Source: Limnobaculum allomyrinae
GTDB taxonomy: Bacteria > Pseudomonadota > Gammaproteobacteria > Enterobacterales > Enterobacteriaceae
Assembly: GCF_016649425.1 (NCBI RefSeq)
Contig: NZ_JADRCR010000006.1
Span: 186,001 to 250,000, forward strand
Direction of reading: 5' to 3'
DNA length: 64,000 nucleotides
Below, piece after piece: positions 1 through 8,744 of the stretch; positions within the stretch are counted from its first letter, which is position 1; each line of letters begins with the position of its first letter. Under the pieces are notes generated by a model. The model had not been told where the DNA came from, made no database searches, and saw nothing but the letters and a program-made list of their open reading frames with translations. The translations under genes were made by a program, and so were the position numbers.

Positions 1-2366
1 TGCTGTATTGTGATTAGCAGGGCATACCCTGATACCGTTTTAAAATTCACTTTTACGGTGGCACCGGCATAAGGCGCAACGCGTTTTTGTGCATCTTGTA
101 ATTCGCTATGGCTGTCCATTCCTTCCGGATCCAGAGCAATAGTATTGTAGCGATAAGGGGTTAATGCCGGGACTAAAGCATAGCCAAAAGTATCAATTTT
201 GGCGCCTTGTCCGCCCATTACTCTGGCTCCCTTAGCGCCTTTGGCTTCGACCAGAGCAAAGGTATCTCCAACATAGGGACCAAGAGTAAGACCTCCGCTA
301 TGTAATGCCATTGCCCCCTGAACAGAGCCTGAAGCTTGCCAGTAATCACTGGCGGTTGAGGCAGAAGCTCCCAGTGTGGCAACGGAACTGCGGGTCTGCA
401 AGTTACCATTCCATACTGTCTGATGTTGGCGACTGTCAGTAGAGACATTCACACCATAGCTAATGTCTCGTTTTTCGCCCATGGTGCCGGATAACGAGGT
501 TTGGTAAGCGGTTCCTGAATTACCGGAACGATTCAGTGTACCGGTAAGTATTGGCGTATAAGCGCTTCGCCCCAGCGGAATGGAGACAGAGAATGCGGTG
601 TTAGTTTCAGAGGCGCTATTGTTATCATTTTGGCTGTAACCCTCGCTGTTAGCGTAGGGGTTATTATAGTAGCCACCGTTATGCGTTCGGGCGACCGACA
701 GATTAAATGAAACACCATTCTGGAACACCTTGGAGTACCCCAGCTGTAGTTGCTTATCCCTGGCTTTTCCTCCTCGATAGTTTTGAGTTGAAGCGGAAAG
801 ATAGATATTGCCAGCCCAATCGAGAGACTGATTGATCGATCCTTCAAGGCGGGATTTCTGCATATAGGTTGATGACTGCCAGTCATCCCCCGATTTTTCG
901 GCCTGGCGAACGCCCAGCACATCGTTTAATTCACGATAGCCATTGGTGGAGTACTGATACCCACCGATAGATAGCGTGGTGTTGGTTGGGCTGTAGGTTT
1001 TACTGTAGGAAAGATGAAGCATCCAGCCGGATTGGTCATTGCTATTTGGCAACTGAGCACGGGAATAGGTGGCATCAAAGCCAAATGCTCCTAACTGGCT
1101 GGTATAAACGCCCCCAAGCATGGTGGCCTGATAGCCATCCGCTAAACGAAATGCGCTGTTGGCGGTTATTGCGTTACTGATACCGCGGCGATAGCTGGCT
1201 TCACCAAACAGATCGCTATCCCCAACGTAACGAGTTTTTCCCACCACCAGAGAGTAGCGTGAAATATTTGGCCGCAGTGACTCGGCGACCGCAGAAAAAG
1301 GTACCCGAAATGTACTGACGCTGCCGTCGGCTTCCGTCACAGTAACGTCCAGATCTCCGGCGTAGTTGGTGGCATTTAAATCGTTAATCTCAAAAGGGCC
1401 CGGGGCCACCGTTGACTGGTAGATAATATTTTCACCCTGACGAATCACCACATTGGCATTGGTTTTAGCAATACCGTGTACCGACGGAGCATAGCCACGC
1501 TGTGATTCCGGCAGCATACGATCGTCAGAAGCCAGTTCAAGTCCACGATAACCTAAACCAGAAAAATAACGTCCGCTGGTAAAACCTTCACCAAGCATCA
1601 TTTCACTACCTAATGGCTCTATCGCACGTTGTACATAGCGACGTGTTGTGGTGAAGCGACTTTCCTGACCGGTCTGATTGTTATAAAAAGATTGTTGACG
1701 GTAGCGCCATAATCCTAAGTTGGCACCGGCATTGATGTTAGCGTAGGTAGAGTCCAGATCGCTGGAGGTACTATTCTTATAGGCTACGTGATACTGATTC
1801 AGGCTATAGTTAACAAAACCGATGGTTTCTCCGCTGGAGAGAGAGTCCGGGCTAATATAGCCCCGTGGACGATGGCTCATTAATTTTTTCGGAATGCTTA
1901 AATTCAGACGTAATTCGGTAAACTGAAAATGGCTGCTGGCACCGTCAATTTGTTGCTCGGGAATAACACAGTCATTCTCATTGGTTGCATTCTGAGTATT
2001 TTCATCAATGGAGGAATCACGAACTCCGGTTTTGATTAGTAATTCTCTGGATAAACAGGGTAAAACTTTATTATTGTCCGTGCTGACAAAATTAACATTA
2101 TTACTGCCGACAAATACGTTGTTGAGATAAATGTCTACCTGATACTGCCCCGGAACAATGCTTTCCACTTTATTGAAACGAGAGATGTCCGGTATTGCCA
2201 GATTACTGCCTTTAAGCAGGGATTCGTCAAAGCTGTATTCGTCATCACTAATATCGACCTGTGGCGTATTGGCACAGGATACAGGGGTATATGCCAGCCC
2301 TGTTATCATTGATAACAACAGACTATGTTGTTTGACCCGGTGAGCGTATTTGGTTAAATAATCCAT
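1..2366 (-). CDS. Fimbrial outer-membrane usher (FimD/PapC family), C-terminus cut by window edge
   Basis: The protein should form the outer-membrane pore through which chaperone-bound pilus subunits are secreted and polymerised. It reads from the ATG at 2364-2366 without a stop to base 1, giving about 788 residues; the family is usually 800-880, so the last tens of residues (C-terminal plug-side domains) lie outside the window. The N-terminus has a signal-like stretch, then YSFDESLLKG and a segment ending VPGQYQVDIYLN, the typical periplasmic N-domain of ushers that binds chaperone-subunit complexes. A Cys pair (VLPCLSRELL ... ENDCVIPE) follows. The start lies 35 bases after the chaperone stop, so the two are surely co-transcribed. 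The family assignment is firm; which pilus type it serves is unknown. Confidence 0.93.
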   Translation of the reverse strand, partial: MDYLTKYAHRVKQHSLLLSMITGLAYTPVSCANTPQVDISDDEYSFDESLLKGSNLAIPDISRFNKVESIVPGQYQVDIYLNNVFVGSNNVNFVSTDNNKVLPCLSRELLIKTGVRDSSIDENTQNATNENDCVIPEQQIDGASSHFQFTELRLNLSIPKKLMSHRPRGYISPDSLSSGETIGFVNYSLNQYHVAYKNSTSSDLDSTYANINAGANLGLWRYRQQSFYNNQTGQESRFTTTRRYVQRAIEPLGSEMMLGEGFTSGRYFSGLGYRGLELASDDRMLPESQRGYAPSVHGIAKTNANVVIRQGENIIYQSTVAPGPFEINDLNATNYAGDLDVTVTEADGSVSTFRVPFSAVAESLRPNISRYSLVVGKTRYVGDSDLFGEASYRRGISNAITANSAFRLADGYQATMLGGVYTSQLGAFGFDATYSRAQLPNSNDQSGWMLHLSYSKTYSPTNTTLSIGGYQYSTNGYRELNDVLGVRQAEKSGDDWQSSTYMQKSRLEGSINQSLDWAGNIYLSASTQNYRGGKARDKQLQLGYSKVFQNGVSFNLSVARTHNGGYYNNPYANSEGYSQNDNNSASETNTAFSVSIPLGRSAYTPILTGTLNRSGNSGTAYQTSLSGTMGEKRDISYGVNVSTDSRQHQTVWNGNLQTRSSVATLGASASTASDYWQASGSVQGAMALHSGGLTLGPYVGDTFALVEAKGAKGARVMGGQGAKIDTFGYALVPALTPYRYNTIALDPEGMDSHSELQDAQKRVAPYAGATVKVNFKTVSGYALLITIQ

Positions 2367-2401
2367 CGTCTCGTCTCTACACTTCCTGTGTAGTTGGGCA
2401 A

Positions 2402-3142
2402 TCAGAATTGATACTTGCCTTTGATTTCAACACCGTAGTCATTTACTAATTTATACTGGAGAACGGATGAGTTATTCACGTTAATGACTGATTTTATCGG
2501 CCAGGATATCTCTGATTTAGGGGCCACCATGGTGACATCAGGGACATTGACGGATTTACCGCCAGTGGTGATAGTAGCCTGAGTAAAATTAGCGTGATAG
2601 GCGGTTGGATTATTCACCACCAGATGCATTTTCCCCTGAATCTTTTTCACTGAAAAACCCAGTTCATCGCTAATTTTATCCGACGATCCGGGTAATGAAT
2701 CGGGACGATAAAAAACCTTGAGTCGATTAGAGACTAAAAGGAGTAATTTGTTTTTATCTTTATCCGCTGACTTAACTGACGGAATTTGCTGAAAGTTAAA
2801 ATAGAATACCGATTCGCGATCCTGTGGCAATCCTGCGCCAGTAAACATTAATCTAACGGCCTGGCCTGAGTTGGGTTCCATACGAAACACCTGTGGTGTG
2901 GCTACAAAAGGGGCATCGGCTGTGGATGGAGTTGAACGTGGGTTATTAATATCCAGCCAAATTTGTACCAGATTAGGATGAGGATCCTGATTGGTAAACT
3001 GCAACGTTTTTTCTTTAGCAGAAGCAGGATAGATGATGCGGTTACCATTCATGATAACGCTTGCATGACTATATTGGCTGATGACCAAGGCGCACAGTAA
3101 TAATGCCTTGCTGCGCTTTAATAATCTGTAGAGTAACGACAT
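2402..3142 (-). CDS. Periplasmic fimbrial chaperone (PapD/FimC family)
   Basis: This is a 246-residue secreted chaperone that caps pilus subunits by donor-strand complementation and hands them to the usher. A signal peptide (residues 1-28, ending SHA) precedes the first Ig domain, which starts SVIMNGNRIIYPASAKEKTLQFTN; the Arg in NRIIYPA and the Lys in RLKVFYRP match the two cleft residues that anchor subunit C-termini in PapD. The alternating hydrophobic G1 strand appears as LLLLVSNRLKVFYRP. The second domain runs from about residue 150 to the end. It lies between the subunit and the usher genes on the same strand, the classic order. The 99-base gap to the subunit gene contains a hairpin that probably reduces read-through. 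Confidence 0.95.
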   Translation of the reverse strand: MSLLYRLLKRSKALLLCALVISQYSHASVIMNGNRIIYPASAKEKTLQFTNQDPHPNLVQIWLDINNPRSTPSTADAPFVATPQVFRMEPNSGQAVRLMFTGAGLPQDRESVFYFNFQQIPSVKSADKDKNKLLLLVSNRLKVFYRPDSLPGSSDKISDELGFSVKKIQGKMHLVVNNPTAYHANFTQATITTGGKSVNVPDVTMVAPKSEISWPIKSVINVNNSSVLQYKLVNDYGVEIKGKYQF

Positions 3143-3177
3143 TGCTTTGCTTCCTGTAAAGAAATATCACGCGATTA

Positions 3178-3224
3178 ATTCCGGGGGAATCCTGTGAAAG
3201 TTATTCTCGTTCTTACCCCGGAAT
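3178..3224 (-). terminator. Intra-operon hairpin between pilin and chaperone genes
   Basis: Nine-base arms at 3178-3186 and 3216-3224 (ATTCCGGGG with its complement) enclose a 29-base loop. There is no strong U-run after it on the minus strand, so it is better read as an attenuating or mRNA-stabilising hairpin that keeps pilin transcripts in excess than as a full stop. Confidence 0.45.
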
Positions 3225-3241
3225 AAATATTTGACGGTTAT

Positions 3242-3775
3242 TTATGGATAAGTAATAGCGTATTGGGCACTGGTAATCACGGAACCGGCAGAGACCGAGG
3301 TGCTCTCAGCATAGTATTGTGCCGTCAGCTCTTGAGATGTAGAGGTTGCACCACTGGCCAATGTCATTGCTGAGGTTGTAGCAAACCCGGAAGTGAAGTC
3401 CAGAGGGGTGGAACCATTGGCGTCGAGCAGATTAATGGAAACATCGGTAGCGCTACCGGTATTACCTAAGTTACCGTTAGCGGTCACGTTGTTAGCCAGA
3501 AAAACGGTTTTAATCGTTGTTGCCGTGCCTTCCGATGTACAACCTGTCAGGTTTACCGTGAATTTAGTTGCGCCAGCAGTGCCGCCCTGAACAGCTAATG
3601 CGCTGGCTGGAACCGTAGGCAATAAGATCATAGGGTTACTTGAAATACCATTGATATCAACAGTGCAGGTTTGAGTACTGACTTCACCTAAAAATTTGAC
3701 CGTATTATTGGCACTGGCTGATGTTGCATAGGCGAGTGAAAGAGTCGTTAAAGCGATAAGCGTTGCTTTTTTCAT
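3242..3775 (-). CDS. Type 1-like major fimbrial subunit (pilin)
   Basis: A 177-residue secreted pilin that would polymerise into the fimbrial shaft. A 22-residue signal peptide (MKKATLIALTTLSLAYA...ASA) is followed by NNTVKFLGEVSTQTCTVDING. The Cys of STQTCTV and the Cys of LTGCTS form the conserved pilin disulphide about 40 residues apart. The C-terminus ends in AQYAITYP, the usual beta-strand with a penultimate Tyr that interacts with the chaperone. It is rich in Thr, Ser and Ala, as FimA-like subunits are. It is first in the operon, which suits a subunit needed in large amounts. No tip adhesin is visible; it may lie beyond the window edge after the usher. Confidence 0.93.
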   Translation of the reverse strand: MKKATLIALTTLSLAYATSASANNTVKFLGEVSTQTCTVDINGISSNPMILLPTVPASALAVQGGTAGATKFTVNLTGCTSEGTATTIKTVFLANNVTANGNLGNTGSATDVSINLLDANGSTPLDFTSGFATTSAMTLASGATSTSQELTAQYYAESTSVSAGSVITSAQYAITYP

Positions 3776-4192
3776 ATTTTAAGTCCTTTTACTTAGGTAG
3801 CTAATAGTTTGTTGATTAAATATGAGATAACTCTATTTTTAATAAATTAGAAATAAAGCTAATCTGTTTTTGAAAAAAACAAATCCTTCCCTTTAGCTGA
3901 ACAGGGCATTAATCGCACAGTATATTTCAATAAACTATTGAGTTATTGGGGTATATGATGGTTTCATGGGAAATAATACACTATGGGTATGATGCTTTCT
4001 ATATTTAATTTAATTATTCAAAGCGTTGTCATTGTATATTATTGTTTTTTATGTGATTAAATTTAATTTTGATATGACAAGAGTTTGTTAATCACCAGAA
4101 AGTGTTATTATCTAAGTGTTGCTCTGTCTTGTATTGATAAGGTTATTTTTATTTTAAATAATATTTAAGCTGGGTCATATATAAGTTGTTGC
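3776..4192. other. AT-rich gap between the fimbrial operon and mutH
   Basis: These 417 bases hold no convincing gene. They must contain the leftward promoter of the fimbrial operon and the end of the mutH transcript, but no clear promoter, invertible-element repeats or U-run terminator could be assigned by eye. The stretch is markedly richer in A and T than its surroundings, as is common upstream of acquired fimbrial operons and consistent with H-NS control (inference). A short imperfect direct repeat around AGTTTGTT occurs at about 3808 and 4081. Confidence 0.4.
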
Positions 4193-4879
4193 TTATATCT
4201 TAAAGTGTTTTGATAATAGTTTTGCAGTGAATTCTTTTTTCAAATAAAACCCGCGAGGCAGTGTACTGATAGGTTGGCCAAATTCACCAATGGCTTCTGT
4301 TAAGGCCCGGCTATTTGCGGCTTTGGGGCGTATTTGTAATATCTCCCCATGGCGAGCAGTTATTGATTCCACTTTACCTAATACAATTAAATCCATCAAT
4401 TCTTCCCAGTCACGCCTCAGCTGTTGCTCTTCATGGCTATCCGGACTCCATAATAAAGCGGTACCAATACGGCGCTGAGCCAGAGGCTTGGTGCGTTCAC
4501 CTTCCACCGGAACCCATAAAACGCGGCGCAGTTTCTTACGCAGATAGCTATTCTCCCAGGTAATACCAATATTACCAATAAGAGGAGCTACACAAACAAA
4601 TGTCGTTTCCAACGGCTTACCTTGCGCATTAACCGGAATGGTTTTTAATTCCACGCCCAAATGCGGGAAATCTTGTTCTGCTTTGCTGCCAGCGCAGGCA
4701 CCAAGATAGTGCTCCAGTAACATACCAACCCAGCCTTTGTCCCGCTTCAAGTTTTCAGGAATGGGTAATCCGGCAGCTTCTGCCAGCTCTTTCATGGTGT
4801 AACCTGCCAGAGCGAGAGCACGCTGATACAGCTGCTGTTCGCTATCAGGAGTATTCGGTGGCAGTGGATTGTTGTACAT
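4193..4879 (-). CDS. mutH: DNA mismatch repair endonuclease MutH
   Basis: MutH nicks the unmethylated strand at hemimethylated GATC sites when activated by MutL, the incision step of methyl-directed mismatch repair. The 228-residue product matches the E. coli length (229). The catalytic segment [15 protein letters not shown] carries the Glu-x-Lys of the restriction-enzyme-like fold, with the preceding Asp. The ATG at 4877-4879 is preferred over an in-frame TTG three bases upstream. It is oriented away from rppH, as in E. coli, and the intergenic region between them carries DnaA boxes. Presence of mutH implies a Dam methylase elsewhere in the genome. Confidence 0.97.
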   Translation of the reverse strand: MYNNPLPPNTPDSEQQLYQRALALAGYTMKELAEAAGLPIPENLKRDKGWVGMLLEHYLGACAGSKAEQDFPHLGVELKTIPVNAQGKPLETTFVCVAPLIGNIGITWENSYLRKKLRRVLWVPVEGERTKPLAQRRIGTALLWSPDSHEEQQLRRDWEELMDLIVLGKVESITARHGEILQIRPKAANSRALTEAIGEFGQPISTLPRGFYLKKEFTAKLLSKHFKI

Positions 4880-5074
4880 CAAAGGCCTATTTCTGTTTAT
4901 TCAATTTTCTGTTCAATAATCAAACAATAATTTTCAGCAGATTTGTCAATCGTTAAATATCTGAGGATAACTATTATAATGACATGATTTATAAAATTAT
5001 TTTTATTATTTGCTGACTAAGTTTATCTATCATATCGGAATTTATATGTGATAAGCCACCGACAGTGAACAGGA

Positions 5075-5411
5075 TCTTACACTATGTTATCCACAGCTTC
5101 CTTGGATAACTATAAAAACACGGGGGAAGGGGGCTATTTTTTACCTTGACGAAACGATTTTTTTGCGCATAAGTCAGTATGTTGCTCAAGTTTTTATCAT
5201 GTGCTGTGGATAAAAACAACGAAGGACATTTTTTGTTCATGAATAAACTGTTGGAAAGTATAACCGAGAAATAAATGATTTTTCCAGCTGTGTAAAACTC
5301 ATTATCATATTGAAAATTAATGCATTAAATTGATTTTATTTATGTCAAAGAAAGTAGGGTTAAGAAAGTTCTACCCACATTGTTATCTGGTTCTTCACAT
5401 AGATATCCACA
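5075..5411. promoter_or_regulatory. DARS2-like DnaA-reactivating sequence (DnaA-box cluster between mutH and rppH)
   Basis: In E. coli, DARS2 lies between mutH and ygdP (rppH) and promotes ADP-to-ATP exchange on DnaA, helped by IHF and Fis. Here the same interval has a perfect DnaA box TTATCCACA at 5087-5095, an opposing box TTATCCAAG read on the minus strand at 5101-5109, a second perfect box on the minus strand at 5205-5213 and a one-mismatch box ATATCCACA at 5403-5411. A weak match TCTTACACT lies at 5075-5083. One-mismatch IHF-like sites occur near 4918-4930 and 5323-5335. The head-to-head pair five bases apart resembles the compact core of DARS elements. Site positions are read directly; activity is inferred from location and box arrangement. 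Confidence 0.8.
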
Positions 5412-5588
5412 GTAAAAGTGAATAACCTAATGACTGGCAACACATTTCTGTTCATAACTTTGTATGTTGTGTCAAGTTATTCTCAGGTTGATTATCACAC
5501 CACAGACATAAAGCAGAGGTTTACCGCTTGTGCGTAGTATGAAACAATCAGACCATCTTTAAGATTTATGCTTATTTGAGGTAGTCCA

Positions 5589-6116
5589 GTGATCGATGAT
5601 GATGGCTACCGCCCGAATGTTGGTATCGTAATTTGTAATAAACAAGGACAAGTTTTGTGGGCCAGACGTTTTGGTCAACATTCCTGGCAGTTTCCTCAGG
5701 GGGGAATAAATCCCGGAGAAACGCCAGAACAGGCAATGTACCGAGAGCTTTTCGAGGAAGTTGGACTGAGTCGGAAAGATGTGCGCATCCTGAGTTATAC
5801 ACGAAACTGGTTACGATATAAGTTACCTAAACGTTTGGTGCGTTGGGATACCAAGCCCGTTTGTATTGGTCAGAAGCAAAAATGGTTTTTGTTACAGCTA
5901 TTAAGCAGTGAAGCAGATATCAACATGCAACGCAGTGGCACACCAGAGTTTGATGGCTGGCGCTGGGTTAGTTACTGGTATCCGGTTCGTCAGGTAGTCT
6001 CTTTTAAGCGTGATGTTTATCGTCGTGTGATGAAGGAGTTCTCACCGGTAGTGATGTTATTGCAGGAAGCAAAACCTCAGCGAACACATCCTCCCCATCG
6101 CCGTAAAAAGGGATGA
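5589..6116 (+). CDS. rppH: RNA pyrophosphohydrolase RppH (Nudix)
   Basis: RppH removes pyrophosphate from triphosphorylated RNA 5' ends and so starts RNase E-dependent mRNA decay. The product (175 residues; E. coli 176) shows a full Nudix box from residue 38: [20 protein letters not shown] then VGL, with the metal-binding REL-EE-G core. The N-terminus [17 protein letters not shown] is the typical RppH start; GTG is the start codon, preceded by GAGG about eight bases upstream. In E. coli rppH is followed by ptsP; here a strong terminator follows and ptsP is absent. Confidence 0.97.
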   Translation: MIDDDGYRPNVGIVICNKQGQVLWARRFGQHSWQFPQGGINPGETPEQAMYRELFEEVGLSRKDVRILSYTRNWLRYKLPKRLVRWDTKPVCIGQKQKWFLLQLLSSEADINMQRSGTPEFDGWRWVSYWYPVRQVVSFKRDVYRRVMKEFSPVVMLLQEAKPQRTHPPHRRKKG

Positions 6117-6135
6117 GGGCAGGTGAATAAATTCG

Positions 6136-6170
6136 TTAGCCTCACAATTTTGTGGGGCTAATTTATTTTT
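6136..6170 (+). terminator. Rho-independent terminator after rppH
   Basis: Eleven-base arms TTAGCCTCACA (6136-6146) and TGTGGGGCTAA (6151-6161), with one G-U pair, enclose a four-base loop and are followed by TTTATTTTT. It separates rppH from lgt. Confidence 0.88.
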
Positions 6171-6351
6171 AGCCTGATGGGATAAGCGTTTGTCAGTTGA
6201 TATATTAAAAAGTAAATGAACGTGAATAACTTGCCTGTTCTGATGAATGTTTTCCCGGCTATGGTATGATAGCCAGATTCGAACTTATTTTAAGTCGGAC
6301 AGTGTCAACTTAACCCCAATCCAATATTGAACTCGTACTAAATGGTGAGTG

Positions 6352-7230
6352 ATGAACTCTAATTTTCTGGAATTTCCTAAATTTGACCCGGTCATTTTTT
6401 CTTTAGAACCAACATTACCCCTCTCTTTGCGCTGGTACGGCATGATGTATCTGATAGGGTTTGTTTTTGCTTTGTGGCTGGCAAATCGCCGGGCTAAGCA
6501 ACCGGGTAGTGGTTGGACTAAAGATGAAGTAGAAACCATGTTGTATACCGGTTTCCTGGGGGTTTTTGTTGGTGGCCGATTAGGGTATGTCCTGTTTTAT
6601 GACTTCCCCAGCTTTTTAGCAAATCCACTGTATCTGTTTAAAGTATGGGAAGGCGGCATGTCATTCCACGGCGGTTTGCTGGGAGTGATTGCAGTAATGT
6701 TCTGGTTTGCTCACCGTACTAAGCGTACTTTCTTCCAGGTTTCCGATTTTATTGCTCCGCTGATTCCATTTGGTTTAGGCGTGGGGCGCTTAGGTAACTT
6801 TATTAATGGCGAACTTTGGGGACGGGTAACGGACTTCTCCTGGGCCATGCGCTTCCCGACGTCAAGAGCAGCAGATCAATTATTTGCCGCTCAGAACCCT
6901 CAGTGGCTACCTTTTATGCAAGATGGGATGTTGCCACGTCACATGTCTCAACTGTACGAGATGTGTCTGGAGGGGATCGTGCTGTTTGTGATTCTGAACC
7001 TGTTTATACAGAAAAAACGTCCAATCGGCAGTGTGTCAGGCCTGTTCCTGATTGGTTATGGTTCATTCCGTTTCATCATTGAATTTTTCCGCCAGCCGGA
7101 TGCTCAACTGGGGCTGTTTAGTAACTTCTTCAGTATGGGGCAATTACTCTCTTTACCAATGATCATTATCGGTATTCTGATGATGGTTTGGGCGTACCGC
7201 CGCCCGCAGACTTCGAAACAACAAGCATAG
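6352..7230 (+). CDS. lgt: Prolipoprotein diacylglyceryl transferase
   Basis: Lgt transfers diacylglycerol from phosphatidylglycerol to the lipobox Cys of prolipoproteins, the first step of lipoprotein maturation at the inner membrane. The 292-residue polytopic protein contains the Lgt signature [14 protein letters not shown], the essential HGG of MSFHGGLLG and the conserved SQLYE segment. The ATG at 6352 is preferred; a GTG directly before it (6349) is an alternative. An extended -10-like TGGTATGAT lies near 6261-6269 in the upstream gap. It is followed after only seven bases by thyA, and the two form an operon as in E. coli. Confidence 0.97.
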   Translation: MNSNFLEFPKFDPVIFSLEPTLPLSLRWYGMMYLIGFVFALWLANRRAKQPGSGWTKDEVETMLYTGFLGVFVGGRLGYVLFYDFPSFLANPLYLFKVWEGGMSFHGGLLGVIAVMFWFAHRTKRTFFQVSDFIAPLIPFGLGVGRLGNFINGELWGRVTDFSWAMRFPTSRAADQLFAAQNPQWLPFMQDGMLPRHMSQLYEMCLEGIVLFVILNLFIQKKRPIGSVSGLFLIGYGSFRFIIEFFRQPDAQLGLFSNFFSMGQLLSLPMIIIGILMMVWAYRRPQTSKQQA

Positions 7231-7237
7231 GATAACC

Positions 7238-8032
7238 ATGAAACAGTATCTGGAATTAATGCAAAAAGTCCTGAATGAGGGCACAAATAAATCTGACCGC
7301 ACCGGTACCGGTACGCTGTCGATCTTTGGTCATCAGATGCGTTTCAATTTGCAGGATGGTTTTCCGCTGGTGACCACTAAACGTTGCCATATTCGCTCTA
7401 TTATTCATGAACTTTTATGGTTCCTGAAGGGTGAAACCAATGTTGCTTATCTGCATGAAAACAATGTCACTATTTGGGACGAGTGGGCAGATGAGAACGG
7501 CGATCTGGGGCCGGTTTATGGTAAGCAATGGCGTGCCTGGGGCGCGGCAGATGGCCGTCAGATTGATCAAATCACCAAAGTGGTTGAGCAACTGAAACAG
7601 GATCCGGACTCACGTCGTATTATTGTTTCTGCCTGGAACGTTGGCGAATTAGATCAAATGGCACTGGCACCTTGTCATGCTTTCTTCCAGTTCTATGTGG
7701 CGGACGGCAAGCTATCCTGTCAGCTGTATCAGCGTTCTTGTGATGTATTCCTGGGGTTACCATTTAATATCGCCAGCTATGCATTATTGGTTCATATGAT
7801 GGCGCAGCAGTGCGATTTAGAAGTGGGTGATTTCGTCTGGACCGGTGGGGATACCCATCTGTATATGAACCATATGGAACAAACCCATTTACAGCTTAGC
7901 CGTGAGCCGCGTGCGTTGCCAAAACTGGTGATTAAGCGTAAGCCAGCCTCTATTTTTGATTATCAGTTTGATGATTTTGAGATTGAAGGTTATGACCCGC
8001 ATCCAGGGATTAAGGCGCCGGTGGCGATTTAA
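7238..8032 (+). CDS. thyA: Thymidylate synthase
   Basis: ThyA methylates dUMP to dTMP with methylene-tetrahydrofolate. At 264 residues it is exactly the E. coli length. The nucleophilic Cys is in [12 protein letters not shown], the dUMP phosphate-binding Arg residues in [10 protein letters not shown] and the substrate-binding [17 protein letters not shown] are all present, as is the conserved C-terminus ending KAPVAI. A Shine-Dalgarno AGGATA lies just before the start and within the lgt-thyA junction. A strong terminator follows. Confidence 0.98.
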   Translation: MKQYLELMQKVLNEGTNKSDRTGTGTLSIFGHQMRFNLQDGFPLVTTKRCHIRSIIHELLWFLKGETNVAYLHENNVTIWDEWADENGDLGPVYGKQWRAWGAADGRQIDQITKVVEQLKQDPDSRRIIVSAWNVGELDQMALAPCHAFFQFYVADGKLSCQLYQRSCDVFLGLPFNIASYALLVHMMAQQCDLEVGDFVWTGGDTHLYMNHMEQTHLQLSREPRALPKLVIKRKPASIFDYQFDDFEIEGYDPHPGIKAPVAI

Positions 8033-8058
8033 GTAATAAATTAGTTTATCAATAATCT

Positions 8059-8095
8059 ATCCCCGACATGGCAACTCCTGTCGGGGATTTTTTTA
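8059..8095 (+). terminator. Rho-independent terminator of lgt-thyA
   Basis: Ten-base arms ATCCCCGACA (8059-8068) and TGTCGGGGAT (8079-8088) are followed by a run of T to 8094. Confidence 0.92.
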
Positions 8096-8225
8096 TCCAA
8101 TTTATTGCGATATGGACCGAAAATTTATTTAGCCATCATGTTGTTGCATTCATTTATCTGACGATCTCTCCCATCTTTCCTCTCTCCTTCTGTTGTCTTG
8201 TTTAAAGCCGTTTTACTGTTGCGTT

Positions 8226-8744
8226 ATGAAACGATATTTACCTGACGGACAACGCGGAATGACGCTAATTGAAATCTTATTGGTTATCACCATTACGGCC
8301 ATTCTCTCATCAACGGGAATTTCCAGCTGGCAAAACTATCGGCAACGTGCCGTATTAGAGCAAAGCAGTGCCGGGCTTTTGGCCTTTTTGACCAGAGTTC
8401 AGGCGTCAGCTAACTGGCGTAACCAAACTTATCTGTTACAGGTGGGCAAACAGGGAACCAGAGGCTGTGTTGCAGCCAATCAAACAAAACGAGAGGGGGA
8501 GTGTGATAGCGACAGTGGATTACGTTTTGTTTTACCGGAATCATTGCTCGATTTAGAGGTTAGCCATTCGGATATTGGTTTTGGTTTTTACGGCATACGG
8601 AATACCGCAGGTACCGGACATATTGTGGTATCCAATCCGGCAGGAAGAGTACGCGTTATTCTCTCCGCCAAAGGGCGATTGCGCCGCTGTAGTGAAAGCA
8701 TCAATGGTCAACAACCGTATTTGCCGGGGATAGCCGCGTGTTAG
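8226..8744 (+). CDS. ppdA: Minor pseudopilin PpdA (prepilin peptidase-dependent protein A)
   Basis: A 172-residue minor type IV pilin/pseudopilin-like protein with a short leader ending in Gly followed by MTLIEILLVITITAILSSTG, the type III prepilin signal with Glu at position 5 of the mature helix. The middle (ANWRNQTYLL ... CVAAN) and the end (GRLRRCSE) match the E. coli PpdA pattern, including its two Cys. I start it at ATG 8226; an in-frame TTG at 8193 would add 11 unlikely residues. It opens the four-gene ppdA-ppdB-ygdB-ppdC cluster, whose products probably help initiate pilus or secretion pseudopilus assembly. The cluster's function in enterics is poorly defined. Confidence 0.9.
   Translation: MKRYLPDGQRGMTLIEILLVITITAILSSTGISSWQNYRQRAVLEQSSAGLLAFLTRVQASANWRNQTYLLQVGKQGTRGCVAANQTKREGECDSDSGLRFVLPESLLDLEVSHSDIGFGFYGIRNTAGTGHIVVSNPAGRVRVILSAKGRLRRCSESINGQQPYLPGIAAC

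Noticed and set aside
533-1180. Open frames on both strands inside the usher gene (e.g. 533-922 minus, 986-1180 plus)
   Set aside because: They overlap the long usher frame in other frames, have no start signals and no recognisable domains.
3776-4192. A fim-type invertible promoter switch upstream of the pilin gene
   Set aside because: No inverted repeat pair of the required kind and no recombinase gene nearby; only an imperfect direct repeat was seen.
4890-5588. The DnaA-box cluster as a replication origin
   Set aside because: Only about one GATC is present, there is no array of 13-mer AT repeats, and the flanking genes are mutH and rppH, not mnmG/mioC. The DARS2 position explains the boxes better.
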